From positions 1-64,000 of the forward strand of contig ONCQ01000028.1 in NCBI GenBank assembly GCA_900316355.1: 64,000 nucleotides of DNA, read 5' to 3'. Made by a program: the position numbers and the translations under genes. Positions 49,755-57,640 of the stretch are shown one piece after another (position 1 is the first letter of the stretch; each line of letters starts with the position of its first letter). Source of the stretch: an uncultured Prevotellaceae bacterium (GTDB lineage: Bacteria; Bacteroidota; Bacteroidia; Bacteroidales; Bacteroidaceae). Below the pieces are notes generated by a model. The model was not told the DNA's origin and made no database searches. It saw nothing but the letters and a program-made list of their open reading frames with translations.

Positions 49755-50498
49755 TCAGGATTGGGGCTGTACTTGTTCGCTGGTCTTGCCAAAGCGGCGC
49801 TCACGGTTCTGATAGTCTGCAATGGCGGTGCGCAACTCATTCACGCCGAAGTCGGGCCAGAAGGTGTCGCAGAAATAGAGCTCTGTGTAGGCAATCTGCC
49901 AAAGAAGGAAGTTGCTGATGCGCTGTTCGCCGCCCGTGCGAATGAGCAGGTCCGGGTCGGGCATGAAGGCTGTCTGCATATATCGGCTTACAAAGTGCTC
50001 GTCAATGTCCCACTCGCTTTTGCCGCTGTTGCAGGGTGCCTGCATATCCACATAGATCTGTCGGCAAGCATCGGCAATCTCCCAACGGGCTGAATAGCTG
50101 AGTGCCAGTACGAGCGTCATCGAATCGTTCTTGGACGTGCGCTGCTCCATCTCGCTAATCTTCTTTTGTACATCCTGAGGCAAGCGGTATCTGTCTCCGA
50201 TGATGCGGAAGCGCACATTGTTCTTCATGAAAATCTCGTCCTCGAGATTCTTCAGTAACAGTCCCATGAGGGCGCGCACTTCTTCCTCCGGACGGTTCCA
50301 GTTCTCGTTGGAGAAGGTATAGAGCGTCAGATACTTGACGCCGAGGTTGACACACTCTTCAGTGATGACTCTTACCGTCTCCACGCCCTGGATATGTCCT
50401 GCTGTGCGTGGTTTGCCTTGTGCCTTGGCCCAGCGTCCGTTGCCATCCATGATGATGGCGATGTGCTGAGGTATTCTGTTGTTATCAAGTTCTACCAT
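49755..50498 (-). CDS. uppS: Isoprenyl transferase (undecaprenyl diphosphate synthase)
   Basis: Makes the C55 lipid carrier for cell-wall synthesis from isopentenyl and farnesyl diphosphates. It has 247 residues, cytosolic or membrane-associated. Motifs: [20 protein letters not shown] with the catalytic Asp, [13 protein letters not shown], and [34 protein letters not shown]. It lies 14 bp upstream of bamA within the operon. Confidence 0.96.
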   Translation of the reverse strand: MVELDNNRIPQHIAIIMDGNGRWAKAQGKPRTAGHIQGVETVRVITEECVNLGVKYLTLYTFSNENWNRPEEEVRALMGLLLKNLEDEIFMKNNVRFRIIGDRYRLPQDVQKKISEMEQRTSKNDSMTLVLALSYSARWEIADACRQIYVDMQAPCNSGKSEWDIDEHFVSRYMQTAFMPDPDLLIRTGGEQRISNFLLWQIAYTELYFCDTFWPDFGVNELRTAIADYQNRERRFGKTSEQVQPQS

Positions 50499-50510
50499 AA
50501 TGGTGATATA

Positions 50511-51236
50511 TCAATTGTTACATTTGCGGTACTTGGGCGCGATGTCATAGGAGACGGTTAGCGCCATCTTTGTGTAGCAGTCTTTATTCTTGAACATCCC
50601 GCTCTCTATGCCGTATGGGTCGATGAGATGGGGCGTAGCCTCGGAGTCGTCGAGCTTATCGGTCGTGGTGAAATTGAATGTCCATTCGAACCCCAGATTC
50701 CAGCGGGGCTTTAACTTGAAGCGGAAACCAGCTCCCAGAGGGATGCACATGCCAGCAGCAGCCTTGGCACCGCCGCCCATGCCTATGCACATGCCGACAC
50801 CCGCTGTCAGATAGGGTGTCCAACGCTTGAGGCCCTTAAAGGAGGCTCCCATGCCATAGCCCAGGAAATTAAATTCGAACTGTGCGCCGAAGTCCAGGAT
50901 GTTACGACTGAAATGGATGAGCTCAGCCTTTTGGCCTCCCTCGGGAGTCTCGCTCAGTGGGTCCTGGGGGATGTAGATGCCCTCTGTGTTGCCGCTGATG
51001 TGTCCAAAAGATGCGTTGACCTTCACCACCATACGTGGGTTCAGGTTGCGCCGCCAGAGCACCGTGCCCATCAGTCCCGGATGCTTCATGAAGCCGCCAG
51101 CGGCATCGCCGACATAGCTGTCGAGACCGATGCCACCACCGATTTCCTGCTGATACTCCAACAGCTCGCCGCCGTCCTGAGCATGACAGCCCAAGGCGGT
51201 GGCCATAACAAAGAGGAGTGTGATGAGGCGTGGCAT
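50511..51236 (-). CDS. DUF6089 family outer-membrane protein
   Basis: 241 residues with a signal peptide ending GCHAQ. The body looks like an outer-membrane beta barrel (QEIGGGIGLDSYVGDA, YLTAGVGMCIGMGG, GAGFRFKLKPRWNLGFEWTF). DUF6089 proteins are found next to uppS and bamA in Bacteroidota, as here, and their role in envelope assembly is unproven. The ATG is 12 bp before uppS begins and follows the DUF6242 gene by 6 bp. Confidence 0.8.
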   Translation of the reverse strand: MPRLITLLFVMATALGCHAQDGGELLEYQQEIGGGIGLDSYVGDAAGGFMKHPGLMGTVLWRRNLNPRMVVKVNASFGHISGNTEGIYIPQDPLSETPEGGQKAELIHFSRNILDFGAQFEFNFLGYGMGASFKGLKRWTPYLTAGVGMCIGMGGGAKAAAGMCIPLGAGFRFKLKPRWNLGFEWTFNFTTTDKLDDSEATPHLIDPYGIESGMFKNKDCYTKMALTVSYDIAPKYRKCNN

Positions 51237-51242
51237 GTTGCG

Positions 51243-52622
51243 TTATTCTCCGTAGCTGTTCAAGCGGGCGCGCCAGATGCGCGAACCTGTGATAATCCAG
51301 ATATACTCTCCAGCCACAGTGGCTGCGATGTGCTCATCGGTAGCTGCTTGTTGCCCGTCGCCGAGTTTCAGCTCTGTGTACTCTTTCCATGTCACCCCAT
51401 TGTCCGTGGTGCGGTAGGGGCTGGATGTCTTGCCGATGGCAATAATCATGCCGCAGTAATTGACAAGGCTGGCATCCTGCAGGGTTGCCTTGGGCAGGCT
51501 GTATGCGTTGTCGCCAGTGCGGGAGATGAGCACCCAGGGGTCATCTTCATCATCTTCCTCGCGGTTCCATGTGGTGGTTTCCTCGCCGTAACTGCCTGCA
51601 AGAATCACACGGGGCATCCCATTGCTTTGTTCGTAGGACACAGCGGCATGGTTGGTGAAGGGGAAAAGGCTGGCGTCGGCATCTAAGGTGAGGGACTTCC
51701 ATGTGACGCCATCCTCCGAACCACAAACCACATTGTTGACGTCTGCATAAAGAAGGTTGGGGGAGGCCGCCAGCAGGTGAACAGTGGTGCCGCTTTCAGA
51801 CTGTGCTACGGTCTCCCATGCGATGCCGTCAGCTGAGCGAAGAAGAGCCCCACTCGTGGTGTTCATCCAAAGCTCGTCCTTGTAGGTCTGTAGGCTGCGG
51901 ACATCAGCGCCGTCTGCACCTGTACAGGAGGCATCAGACCATGTGGGTGAGGTCGTGCTTGCCGCGGTAGTGAAATGCAGGGAATTGTTGTTGTCGAGGC
52001 TGACAATTGCAAATCCCTCTTTCCAAGCTATGGCACAGCGGTCGCCACGTCCCTCCAGCAGGCTCGTGCCGCCGTCAACGGGCATCATCTGCTCCCATGA
52101 ATAGCCATTGGGGTCGTTACTGCGAATGTTAATGGTCACGATATAGTCGCGGAACCCGCTGCCATCAGTAGCTGCAGCACGGAATACCAACGGCGTGGAG
52201 AAATCAACGGTGTTCCCGCTGGTGAAAGGAATCCATGTGGATTCATCGTTAATGGGACGATAGAAAAAATTACCCTCGCCGGCAATAATCACAGGAACAA
52301 TCGTCGGGTCGGTGCCTACGAGCAGCGGCTTCGTGCTGCTGATGCTACCAGCCAGAAGAGCAGGGGCTATATCATGCTGCCGGGCTATCTGGTCAATGGC
52401 CATGGGGTAATAGGAACCAGCATAGGTGATGGGTATCTTCACCTCTTCACCCTTCTCGTCGGTGGACGTGTTGTAGTAGGTGAGTGTGCCCAACGTGAAG
52501 GTGCTGATATAGCAGAAACTGGTGGGCTCTACGGTGTCCTCTTCATCCTTGGAACAAGAAATGACGGGCAAGAGTGCGAGTAAAACCAGTAGGACAGATA
52601 ATATGTTTAGCGCTTTTTTCAT
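51243..52622 (-). CDS. DUF6242 family lipoprotein
   Basis: 459 residues, lipoprotein signal with VISCSKDEED. The N-terminal part has the strand pattern of DUF6242 (SFCYISTFTLGTLTYYNT, IPITYAGSYYPMAIDQIA). The C-terminal ~300 residues look like a sialidase/BNR-type beta propeller (DGIAWETVAQSE, DGVTWKSLTLD, TTDNGVTWKEYTE). It is probably surface-exposed, with ligand unknown. It is the first gene of the envelope operon, with a promoter at 52645. Confidence 0.8.
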   Translation of the reverse strand: MKKALNILSVLLVLLALLPVISCSKDEEDTVEPTSFCYISTFTLGTLTYYNTSTDEKGEEVKIPITYAGSYYPMAIDQIARQHDIAPALLAGSISSTKPLLVGTDPTIVPVIIAGEGNFFYRPINDESTWIPFTSGNTVDFSTPLVFRAAATDGSGFRDYIVTINIRSNDPNGYSWEQMMPVDGGTSLLEGRGDRCAIAWKEGFAIVSLDNNNSLHFTTAASTTSPTWSDASCTGADGADVRSLQTYKDELWMNTTSGALLRSADGIAWETVAQSESGTTVHLLAASPNLLYADVNNVVCGSEDGVTWKSLTLDADASLFPFTNHAAVSYEQSNGMPRVILAGSYGEETTTWNREEDDEDDPWVLISRTGDNAYSLPKATLQDASLVNYCGMIIAIGKTSSPYRTTDNGVTWKEYTELKLGDGQQAATDEHIAATVAGEYIWIITGSRIWRARLNSYGE

Positions 52623-52644
52623 CTATTTGGTCATAAAAACGGCG

Positions 52645-52652
52645 CAAAATTA
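52645..52652 (-). promoter_or_regulatory. Promoter -7 box of the envelope operon
   Basis: Minus-strand TAATTTTG, matching TAnnTTTG, 23 bp before the DUF6242 ATG. It is the only clear box found upstream of the run down to murI. Confidence 0.65.
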
Positions 52653-52712
52653 CACATATTTATAGAACAACGAAAATCTAAGACACTGAAAAATGCCTTT
52701 CCTGCAGTGTTA

Positions 52713-53723
52713 TTATGCAAAATTAACGTGGATGAGTCGCCCTTTAGGGTCTATTTGGACTTTCTGACTGCTTGAATGAGGAAAAACAGGTGCCTTGACG
52801 CCATCGCCCAGCACGATGTCTGACCGCTCAATGAAGACTTCGTCCCATAGGTCGGCATCGATAAATGACTGCAGGGTCTGCGCACCGCCTTCGACCAAAA
52901 CAGATTGAAAGGAAGACTCTCCCCCCGCCCATTCTATGAGGGAGGGAGCAGAATGTTCAGAGCAGGCATCCGTGTTCATGACTACAAAGGTGACCGCTCC
53001 CTCCCTTATAGGAAGGGCGTGGGGAGAGCTTGAAATAATCAAACGCTCCGGGCTCTTTCCCGGCCACAGCCGTGTCGTCAGGCTTGGCTGATCCAGCTCC
53101 CAGGTACGCCGTCCCACGAGAATGGCCTCATGTGTGGCACGCAGACGATGTACCAGCATTTGTGTCCAGGGCGTAGAGAACCTCACGGCATCGCCGTCCT
53201 TGGCGCGACTTTCCCGTTGGCGGTCGATGAACCCGTCGGCACTCTCTGCCCATTTCAGAGTGATGTAAGGGCGGTGCAACGTGTGGAAAGTCATGAACTT
53301 ACGGTTCAGCCATCGGCATTCCTCCTCCAGTACCCCCACGACGACCTCTGCGCCCGCTTCGCGCAATCGTGCAATGCCCTTTCCGGCCACCTTCTCGTTG
53401 GGGTCGAGGCAGCCTACCACCACGCGTCGGAAGCCCTTCTCTGCCAGCAACTCTGCGCACGGCGGCGTCTTGCCCCAATGGGAGCAGGGCTCCAGGCTTA
53501 CGTAGATGGTGGAGTGGGGCAGCAGTGCCTCGTCCTCTGGCCGAACAGAACGCACCGCATTTACCTCTGCATGAGGCCCGCCATAACAGCGGTGCCAGCC
53601 TTCGCCGATGATGCGACCGTCATGCACGATGACGGCTCCCACCATCGGGTTGGGCGCTGTCGTGAACTCTCCGTGGCGTGCCAGCTGCAAGCATCGCCTC
53701 ATATATTTTTCGTCGTCAGACAT
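52713..53723 (-). CDS. ribD: Bifunctional riboflavin biosynthesis deaminase/reductase
   Basis: Catalyses the second and third steps of riboflavin synthesis. It has 336 residues. The N-terminal deaminase has the zinc site PHAEVNAV and EPCSHWGKTPPC. The C-terminal reductase has RPYITLKWAESADGFI, HRLRATHEAILVGRRTW and SVLVEGGAQTLQSFID. The linker before the last motif (residues ~231-270) is a palindromic-element insert with two inverted copies, replacing the short variable loop of normal RibD. The start is the ATG at 53723, directly after a T-rich tract. Confidence 0.93.
   Translation of the reverse strand: MSDDEKYMRRCLQLARHGEFTTAPNPMVGAVIVHDGRIIGEGWHRCYGGPHAEVNAVRSVRPEDEALLPHSTIYVSLEPCSHWGKTPPCAELLAEKGFRRVVVGCLDPNEKVAGKGIARLREAGAEVVVGVLEEECRWLNRKFMTFHTLHRPYITLKWAESADGFIDRQRESRAKDGDAVRFSTPWTQMLVHRLRATHEAILVGRRTWELDQPSLTTRLWPGKSPERLIISSSPHALPIREGAVTFVVMNTDACSEHSAPSLIEWAGGESSFQSVLVEGGAQTLQSFIDADLWDEVFIERSDIVLGDGVKAPVFPHSSSQKVQIDPKGRLIHVNFA
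52915..53033 (-). repeat. In-frame inverted pair of palindromic elements in ribD
   Basis: The left end GAAGACTCTCCCCCCGCCC and the right end GGGCGTGGGGAGAGCTT are inverted repeats. Each end also carries its own GGGAGGGAGC/GCTCCCTCCC arm. Between them are ~40 bp of unrelated sequence. The whole is ~119 bp, open in the ribD frame, and matches 14405-14446 and 14729-14777. Confidence 0.85.
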
Positions 53724-53728
53724 CAAAA

Positions 53729-53783
53729 AAACTTTAAACTTTCAACCATAAACCATAAACCATCAACCATAAACCACAAACTT
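53729..53783. repeat. ACCATAAACC tandem oligomers
   Basis: ACTTTAAACTTTCAACCATA, then AACCATAAACCATCAACC, then ATAAACCACAAAC between the divergent ribD and prmC genes. It is the same style as the NRPS insert and the gap at 42946-42970. Confidence 0.7.
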
Positions 53784-53787
53784 TCGC

Positions 53788-53795
53788 TATCTTTG
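53788..53795 (+). promoter_or_regulatory. Promoter -7 box directly at the prmC start
   Basis: TATCTTTG ends only 4 bp before the prmC ATG, so if used the mRNA would have essentially no leader. Confidence 0.55.
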
Positions 53796-53799
53796 CGCC

Positions 53800-54696
53800 A
53801 TGAATCATCGCGAACTCATAGCTGCTTTGACACCTCTGCACGGCGCTGGCGAAGCCCGTGCCATCGTGCGCATGGTGATGGAAGAGCGCTTCGGCCTCTC
53901 CCAAACCGACCTTTTGCTCGGCAAAGATACAACATTATCTCCGAACGACCGCGCAGAAATGGAAAAAATTGCAGAACGCCTCCTCGTGGGGGAACCCGTG
54001 CAGCATGTTTTGGGCTATGCCTATTTCTGTGGCCGCCGCTTCCGCGTGACCCCCGACGTCCTTATCCCGCGCCCTGAAACCGAGGAACTGGTGGCTTGGG
54101 CGACAGAATTATATTCGTCATTCGTCACTCCTCATTCGTCATTCGTCATTCGTCACTCGTCATTCCACCTCCTCGACCTCTGCACCGGCTCCGGCTGTAT
54201 CGCCATCACCCTCGCCCTAGCTTTCCCCCAGGCTCATGTCGTAGGCGTCGATATCAGCGACGCGGCCCTCGCCATTGCTCGCGACAATGCCCACACCCTC
54301 AACGCCTCCAACGTAGAGTTCCTCAAGTGCAATATCCTTTCAGAGGACACCGAGTCCTCCCCCCCATGGGGGGCGTTAGAGAGAGGCTTTTCACTCCTTA
54401 TGGCCAACCCTCCCTACGTCCTTGATTCCGAGGCCACTACGATGTCGCCCACGGTCCTCGATTACGAGCCCTCCCTTGCCCTCTTCGTTCCCGATGACGA
54501 CCCCCTGCGCTTCTATCGCGCCATCGCCGCCATCGGTCGTCGCTACCTGCTGCCGGGCGCTCCCCTGCTGGTGGAAATCAATGCCGCACTTGCTGACCAG
54601 ACTCGCTCCCTGTTCGAGTCCTTCGGCTACACGGATATACAACTCAGGGACGACCGTTTTGGCCGTCCCCGAATGCTGTGTGCTCAGATGCCATGA
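53800..54696 (+). CDS. prmC: Release factor glutamine N5-methyltransferase
   Basis: Methylates the GGQ glutamine of peptide release factors. It has 298 residues. The N-terminal helical domain (MNHRELIAALTPLHG) precedes the SAM-binding motif LDLCTGSGCIAITLA and the substrate motif NPPYV. Two inserts interrupt the usual sequence: a CATTCGTCATT oligomer tract (residues ~107-122, translated SSFVTPHSSFVIRHSSFH) before the SAM motif, and a CCCCCCATGGGGGG palindrome (residues ~186-196) just before NPPY. The ATG at 53800 matches the family N-terminus despite the promoter box lying right next to it. Confidence 0.93.
   Translation: MNHRELIAALTPLHGAGEARAIVRMVMEERFGLSQTDLLLGKDTTLSPNDRAEMEKIAERLLVGEPVQHVLGYAYFCGRRFRVTPDVLIPRPETEELVAWATELYSSFVTPHSSFVIRHSSFHLLDLCTGSGCIAITLALAFPQAHVVGVDISDAALAIARDNAHTLNASNVEFLKCNILSEDTESSPPWGALERGFSLLMANPPYVLDSEATTMSPTVLDYEPSLALFVPDDDPLRFYRAIAAIGRRYLLPGAPLLVEINAALADQTRSLFESFGYTDIQLRDDRFGRPRMLCAQMP
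54112..54168 (+). repeat. In-frame CATTCGTCATT tandem oligomers in prmC
   Basis: Five to six imperfect copies of a 9-11-mer (TTCGTCATTCGTCACTCCTC, then ATTCGTCATTCGTCATTCGT). Their translation keeps the methyltransferase frame. Confidence 0.75.
54355..54392 (+). repeat. In-frame CCCCCCATGGGGGG palindrome in prmC
   Basis: TCCTCCCCCCCATGGGGGGC followed by GTTAGAGAGAGGC. It is a short GC-rich hairpin encoding SSPPWGALERGF between the SAM domain strand and NPPY. Confidence 0.65.
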
Positions 54697-54747
54697 TGCA
54701 AATGATGCCGTGATGAAAAAGCAGGGGAATGAGGGAGTCTTCTTGAA

Positions 54748-54915
54748 GCTCTAACAAAATCTAACAATAACAAATTAAATTCCGCATACCCCATATAACG
54801 CCATACTATTATATATCATATAATATTATATTATATGATATATAATAGTATGACTTAAAATCGATATCTACACCCATTCGAAAATTAAATGTTATTTGTT
54901 AGTTTTTGTTAGAGC
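54748..54915. mobile_element. MITE-like element with nested AT palindrome
   Basis: The outer ends GCTCTAACAAAATCTAACAA... (54748-54782) and ...TTGTTAGTTTTTGTTAGAGC (54881-54915) are ~34-bp inverted repeats. In the middle, 54802-54852 is a 51-bp near-perfect palindrome of almost only A and T (CATACTATTATATATCATAT, then AATATTATATT, then ATATGATATATAATAGTATG). There is no ORF inside. It lies between prmC and rsgA and accounts for most of that 400-bp gap. Confidence 0.8.
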
Positions 54916-54967
54916 ATACACATTTCCGCACTCGTTAACAGATTTTTACACGCCACACACTCTCAGA

Positions 54968-54999
54968 TTTGCAAGCGCAGCAGAAATGTCGTACCTTTG
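54968..54999 (+). promoter_or_regulatory. Strong promoter with no recognised gene
   Basis: TTTG (54968-54971), 20 bp, TACCTTTG (54992-54999): full consensus. It points rightwards into the 3' end of the opposite-strand rsgA gene. Confidence 0.75.
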
Positions 55000-55018
55000 C
55001 AACGTCAAAGAGGAAGAA

Positions 55019-55108
55019 ATGAAGAGCATGGTCTTAAGCGCGCAAGACCACAGTCTTATCGAAGACCACGGGCGGGGAACGGCCATTTCATCGAGAAAAA
55101 TGGGTTAG
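55019..55108 (+). CDS. Possible 29-residue peptide or small RNA
   Basis: After the promoter at 54968 an ATG (55019), preceded by AGAGGAAGAA, opens a 29-codon frame: [20 protein letters not shown], then TAISSRKMG, ending in a 4-bp overlap with the rsgA stop. The same RNA folds into two small hairpins (GGTCTT/AAGACC and GTCTT-ATCG-AAGAC), so it may instead be a small or antisense RNA. No family is recognised. Confidence 0.3.
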   Translation: MKSMVLSAQDHSLIEDHGRGTAISSRKMG

Positions 55109-56064
55109 AAATTCTCGCGGTATTTGCCTTCAACCTCGTCCTCAAGCATGGACAGGTATGAACGATATCGTGATTCCGCGATTTCGTGGTGTTCGAGAGC
55201 TGCGAGCACAGCGCATCTGGGCTCGTGGGTGTGGGTGCAGTTGCTGAAGCGGCAGTCGTGGCCCATCTGGAATATCTCGCGGAAGTAATGCGACACCTCC
55301 TCGCGTTCGAAGTCGAAGGTGCCGAAGCCGCGAATGCCAGGGGTGTCGATGATGGCACCTCCTCCAGCTAAGTCATACATCTCTGAGAAGGTGGTGGTGT
55401 GCATGCCTTGGTCGTGGGCTTCGCTGATGGGGGCTACCTTGGCTTGCGCATGGGGCACGAGGCGGTTGAGGATAGTACTTTTCCCCACACCGCTGTTGCC
55501 ACTGAAGAGGGTTGTCTTGCCTTGGAGGAATGCCAGAAGAGACCCTTCAGAAGCGGAGTCTAATCCTTCGCCTGTTTCAGCGGAAATGGCAAAGCAGGGG
55601 TAGCCGAGGTGGCGATAGAGAGCCATGATGGCGTCGAGGTAGCGGCGCTCATCGGCATCGTAGAGGTCTGCTTTGTTGAAAATCAAGGCGACGGGGACGC
55701 GGTATGCCTCTGCCGAGGCCAGGAAGCGATCGATGAAGGTGGTGCTGGTCTCGGGGTGTGCGATGGTGACAACGAGGCAGGCCAGATCCACGTTTGCGGC
55801 GATGATGTGGCTTTGCTTGGAGAGGTTCGAGGCACGACGGATGATGTAGTTGCGGCGGTCGTGAATCTCGGTGATGAAAGAGCCGCCTCCTGCCACTCCC
55901 GTGGGGGGAGGGGTGAACTCCACGCGGTCACCCACGGCAACGGGGTTGGTGCTGCGTATGCCGCGTAGGCGGAAATTGCCCTTGACCTTACATGCAAAAA
56001 GCTGGCCGTCGTCCGTGCGGACGTCGTACCAGCTTCCTGTATTCCGAATGACCAGCCCTGTCAT
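55105..56064 (-). CDS. rsgA: Ribosome small-subunit-dependent GTPase A
   Basis: Helps mature the 30S subunit. It has 319 residues: an OB-fold N-terminus, then a circularly permuted GTPase (NKADLYD before [16 protein letters not shown], and DTPGIRGFG), and a C-terminal zinc finger ([14 protein letters not shown]). A GC-rich palindromic fragment (CTCCCGTGGGGGGAGGGGTG) encodes [10 protein letters not shown] at residues ~50-60 in the OB fold. Its ATG overlaps the frr stop codon, so it is co-translated with frr. Confidence 0.95.
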   Translation of the reverse strand: MTGLVIRNTGSWYDVRTDDGQLFACKVKGNFRLRGIRSTNPVAVGDRVEFTPPPTGVAGGGSFITEIHDRRNYIIRRASNLSKQSHIIAANVDLACLVVTIAHPETSTTFIDRFLASAEAYRVPVALIFNKADLYDADERRYLDAIMALYRHLGYPCFAISAETGEGLDSASEGSLLAFLQGKTTLFSGNSGVGKSTILNRLVPHAQAKVAPISEAHDQGMHTTTFSEMYDLAGGGAIIDTPGIRGFGTFDFEREEVSHYFREIFQMGHDCRFSNCTHTHEPRCAVLAALEHHEIAESRYRSYLSMLEDEVEGKYRENF

Positions 56065-56624
56065 TACACCGTCATAATCTCCTTCTCCTTGGCGGCGAGG
56101 AGGGTGTCAATCTGCTTGACGTACTTGTCATGCATCTTCTGAAGGTCTGCTTCGCCATCCTTCTGGAAGTCCTCGCTGAGTCCGTCCTTGACGGCCTTCT
56201 TGAGGGCCTCGATGCCGTCGCGGCGGGCGTTGCGGACGCTCATCTTGGCGTTCTCGCCTTCCTTGCCGCACTGCTTGGCAAGCTGCTTGCGGCGCTCCTC
56301 GGTGAGTGGGGGTATGCCCAGTCGGATGATTTCGCCGTTGTTCTCAGGCATGATGCCGAGGTCGCTGTTGATGATGGCTTTCTCAATGACCTTGAACATG
56401 GACTTGTCCCAGGGCTTGATGGCGATGGTGCGCGCATCGGGGGTGTTGACGGCAGCACACTGGTTGATAGGCACCATGGCGCCGTAGTTGTCAACGCGGA
56501 TGTTGTCGAGCAGGCGGATGTTTGCTTTTCCGGCTCGGATGTGTGAGAGTGCATCTTCCAGATACATCACAGCCTCTTCCATGCGCTCTTCGGCTGCGGA
56601 GAGGATTTCTTTCATGTCGGCCAT
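56064..56624 (-). CDS. frr: Ribosome recycling factor
   Basis: Splits ribosomes after termination together with EF-G. It has 186 residues, the usual length: [20 protein letters not shown], the conserved [35 protein letters not shown], and a helical C-terminal region. It is the first gene of the frr-rsgA pair. A GTTTAAA oligomer tract and the promoter at 56695 lie upstream. Confidence 0.96.
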   Translation of the reverse strand: MADMKEILSAAEERMEEAVMYLEDALSHIRAGKANIRLLDNIRVDNYGAMVPINQCAAVNTPDARTIAIKPWDKSMFKVIEKAIINSDLGIMPENNGEIIRLGIPPLTEERRKQLAKQCGKEGENAKMSVRNARRDGIEALKKAVKDGLSEDFQKDGEADLQKMHDKYVKQIDTLLAAKEKEIMTV

Positions 56625-56629
56625 TATGT

Positions 56630-56671
56630 TTTAGTTTAAAGTTTAAAGTTTAAAGTTTAAAGGCGAAAGTT
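56630..56671. repeat. AAAGTTTA tandem oligomers upstream of frr
   Basis: TTTTAGTTTAAAGTTTAAAG, then TTTAAAGTTTAAAGGCG: four to five copies of a 9-bp unit within the frr leader. It is the same family as 45241. Confidence 0.75.
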
Positions 56672-56694
56672 AAAAGTTTGCTGTTATCAGAGGA

Positions 56695-56702
56695 CAAAGA
56701 TA
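56695..56702 (-). promoter_or_regulatory. Promoter -7 box of frr-rsgA
   Basis: Minus-strand TATCTTTG; a CTTG about 19 bp further upstream fits the -33 position. The leader is ~65 nt and includes the oligomer tract. Confidence 0.6.
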
Positions 56703-56797
56703 GGGACTTTGGTTGATATAACAAGCCGTTTTGTGGAAAAAACGCAGAAAAAACGTAAAAACTTCAAACTTTAATCTATCAGCAATCAACTTTTCCA

Positions 56798-56805
56798 TAT
56801 ATTTG
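56798..56805 (+). promoter_or_regulatory. Promoter -7 box of the polyphosphate polymerase operon
   Basis: TATATTTG, 25 bp before the ATG at 56831. The -33 region is weak. Confidence 0.55.
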
Positions 56806-56830
56806 CAGCCTGAAAGGGCATTATTTTGTC

Positions 56831-57607
56831 ATGGCAAGCATCGATACGAACATACAATCGTGGCTGGCACAGCTGGAACCTATCTCGCTGGACGAGATGG
56901 GCAGTATCAAGTTGATGAACCGTACGGACACGAAGTTTGTTACGAACAAGCGTAAGCTGGTCGCTCTTCTGGAGTTGGCACAGGGCAAATACTACGCCCA
57001 GCAGATTGGTGATTCGCGCATTGCAAACTATCGCACGGTCTATTGGGACACCCCGGAGCACCGCTTCTTCCTGGAACATCATAACAAACGTGCGCCAAGA
57101 CAGAAGATACGCGTGCGAACATATTTAGACAGTGATCTCACGTTCCTGGAGGTGAAGACGAAGAACAACCATGGTCGCACGAAGAAGAAGCGCATCACGG
57201 TGCCCGATCACGATCGTCATGATATCGTAGCAGCCGGCGGGAGTGACTTCACCCGCGGACTTACGGGACTGACGTTCGAGGATATTGATCCTACAGTACA
57301 GAATCGTTTCCAACGCATCACACTCGTGAACAAAGGGAAAACGGAGCGCCTGACCATCGATTTCAACGTGCAGTTCCACAACTACGAGACAGAGCACGAT
57401 GCCGGCACAGGCGAGCTGGTGATTATTGAGCTGAAGCGCGATGGAAACGTCTATTCTCCTGTGCTGGAGATCCTGCGGAAACTGCGAATCAAGCCTTCAG
57501 GTTTCTCTAAATATTGCATCGGTAGTGTGCTTACCAATGCCCGCCTCAAAAGCAACCTCTTCAAGCCGAAGATTATCAGAGTGCGCAAACTCGTGAATGC
57601 CAAATAA
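56831..57607 (+). CDS. VTC-domain polyphosphate polymerase
   Basis: 258 residues forming a single VTC (CYTH/TTM-like tunnel) domain with the usual basic and acidic residues: MNRTDTKFVTNKRKL, YWDTPEHRFFLEHHNKRAPR, KIRVRTY, FLEVKTKNNHGRTKKKR and IELKRDGN. In yeast this fold makes polyphosphate from ATP; bacterial copies have the same pocket. It has no signal peptide. It is the first gene of a five-gene plus-strand run, with the membrane protein DUF4956 34 bp downstream, a pairing seen in many bacteria. Confidence 0.88.
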   Translation: MASIDTNIQSWLAQLEPISLDEMGSIKLMNRTDTKFVTNKRKLVALLELAQGKYYAQQIGDSRIANYRTVYWDTPEHRFFLEHHNKRAPRQKIRVRTYLDSDLTFLEVKTKNNHGRTKKKRITVPDHDRHDIVAAGGSDFTRGLTGLTFEDIDPTVQNRFQRITLVNKGKTERLTIDFNVQFHNYETEHDAGTGELVIIELKRDGNVYSPVLEILRKLRIKPSGFSKYCIGSVLTNARLKSNLFKPKIIRVRKLVNAK

Positions 57608-57640
57608 CAACGAATTGTTCATACATACTTACCCATAACC

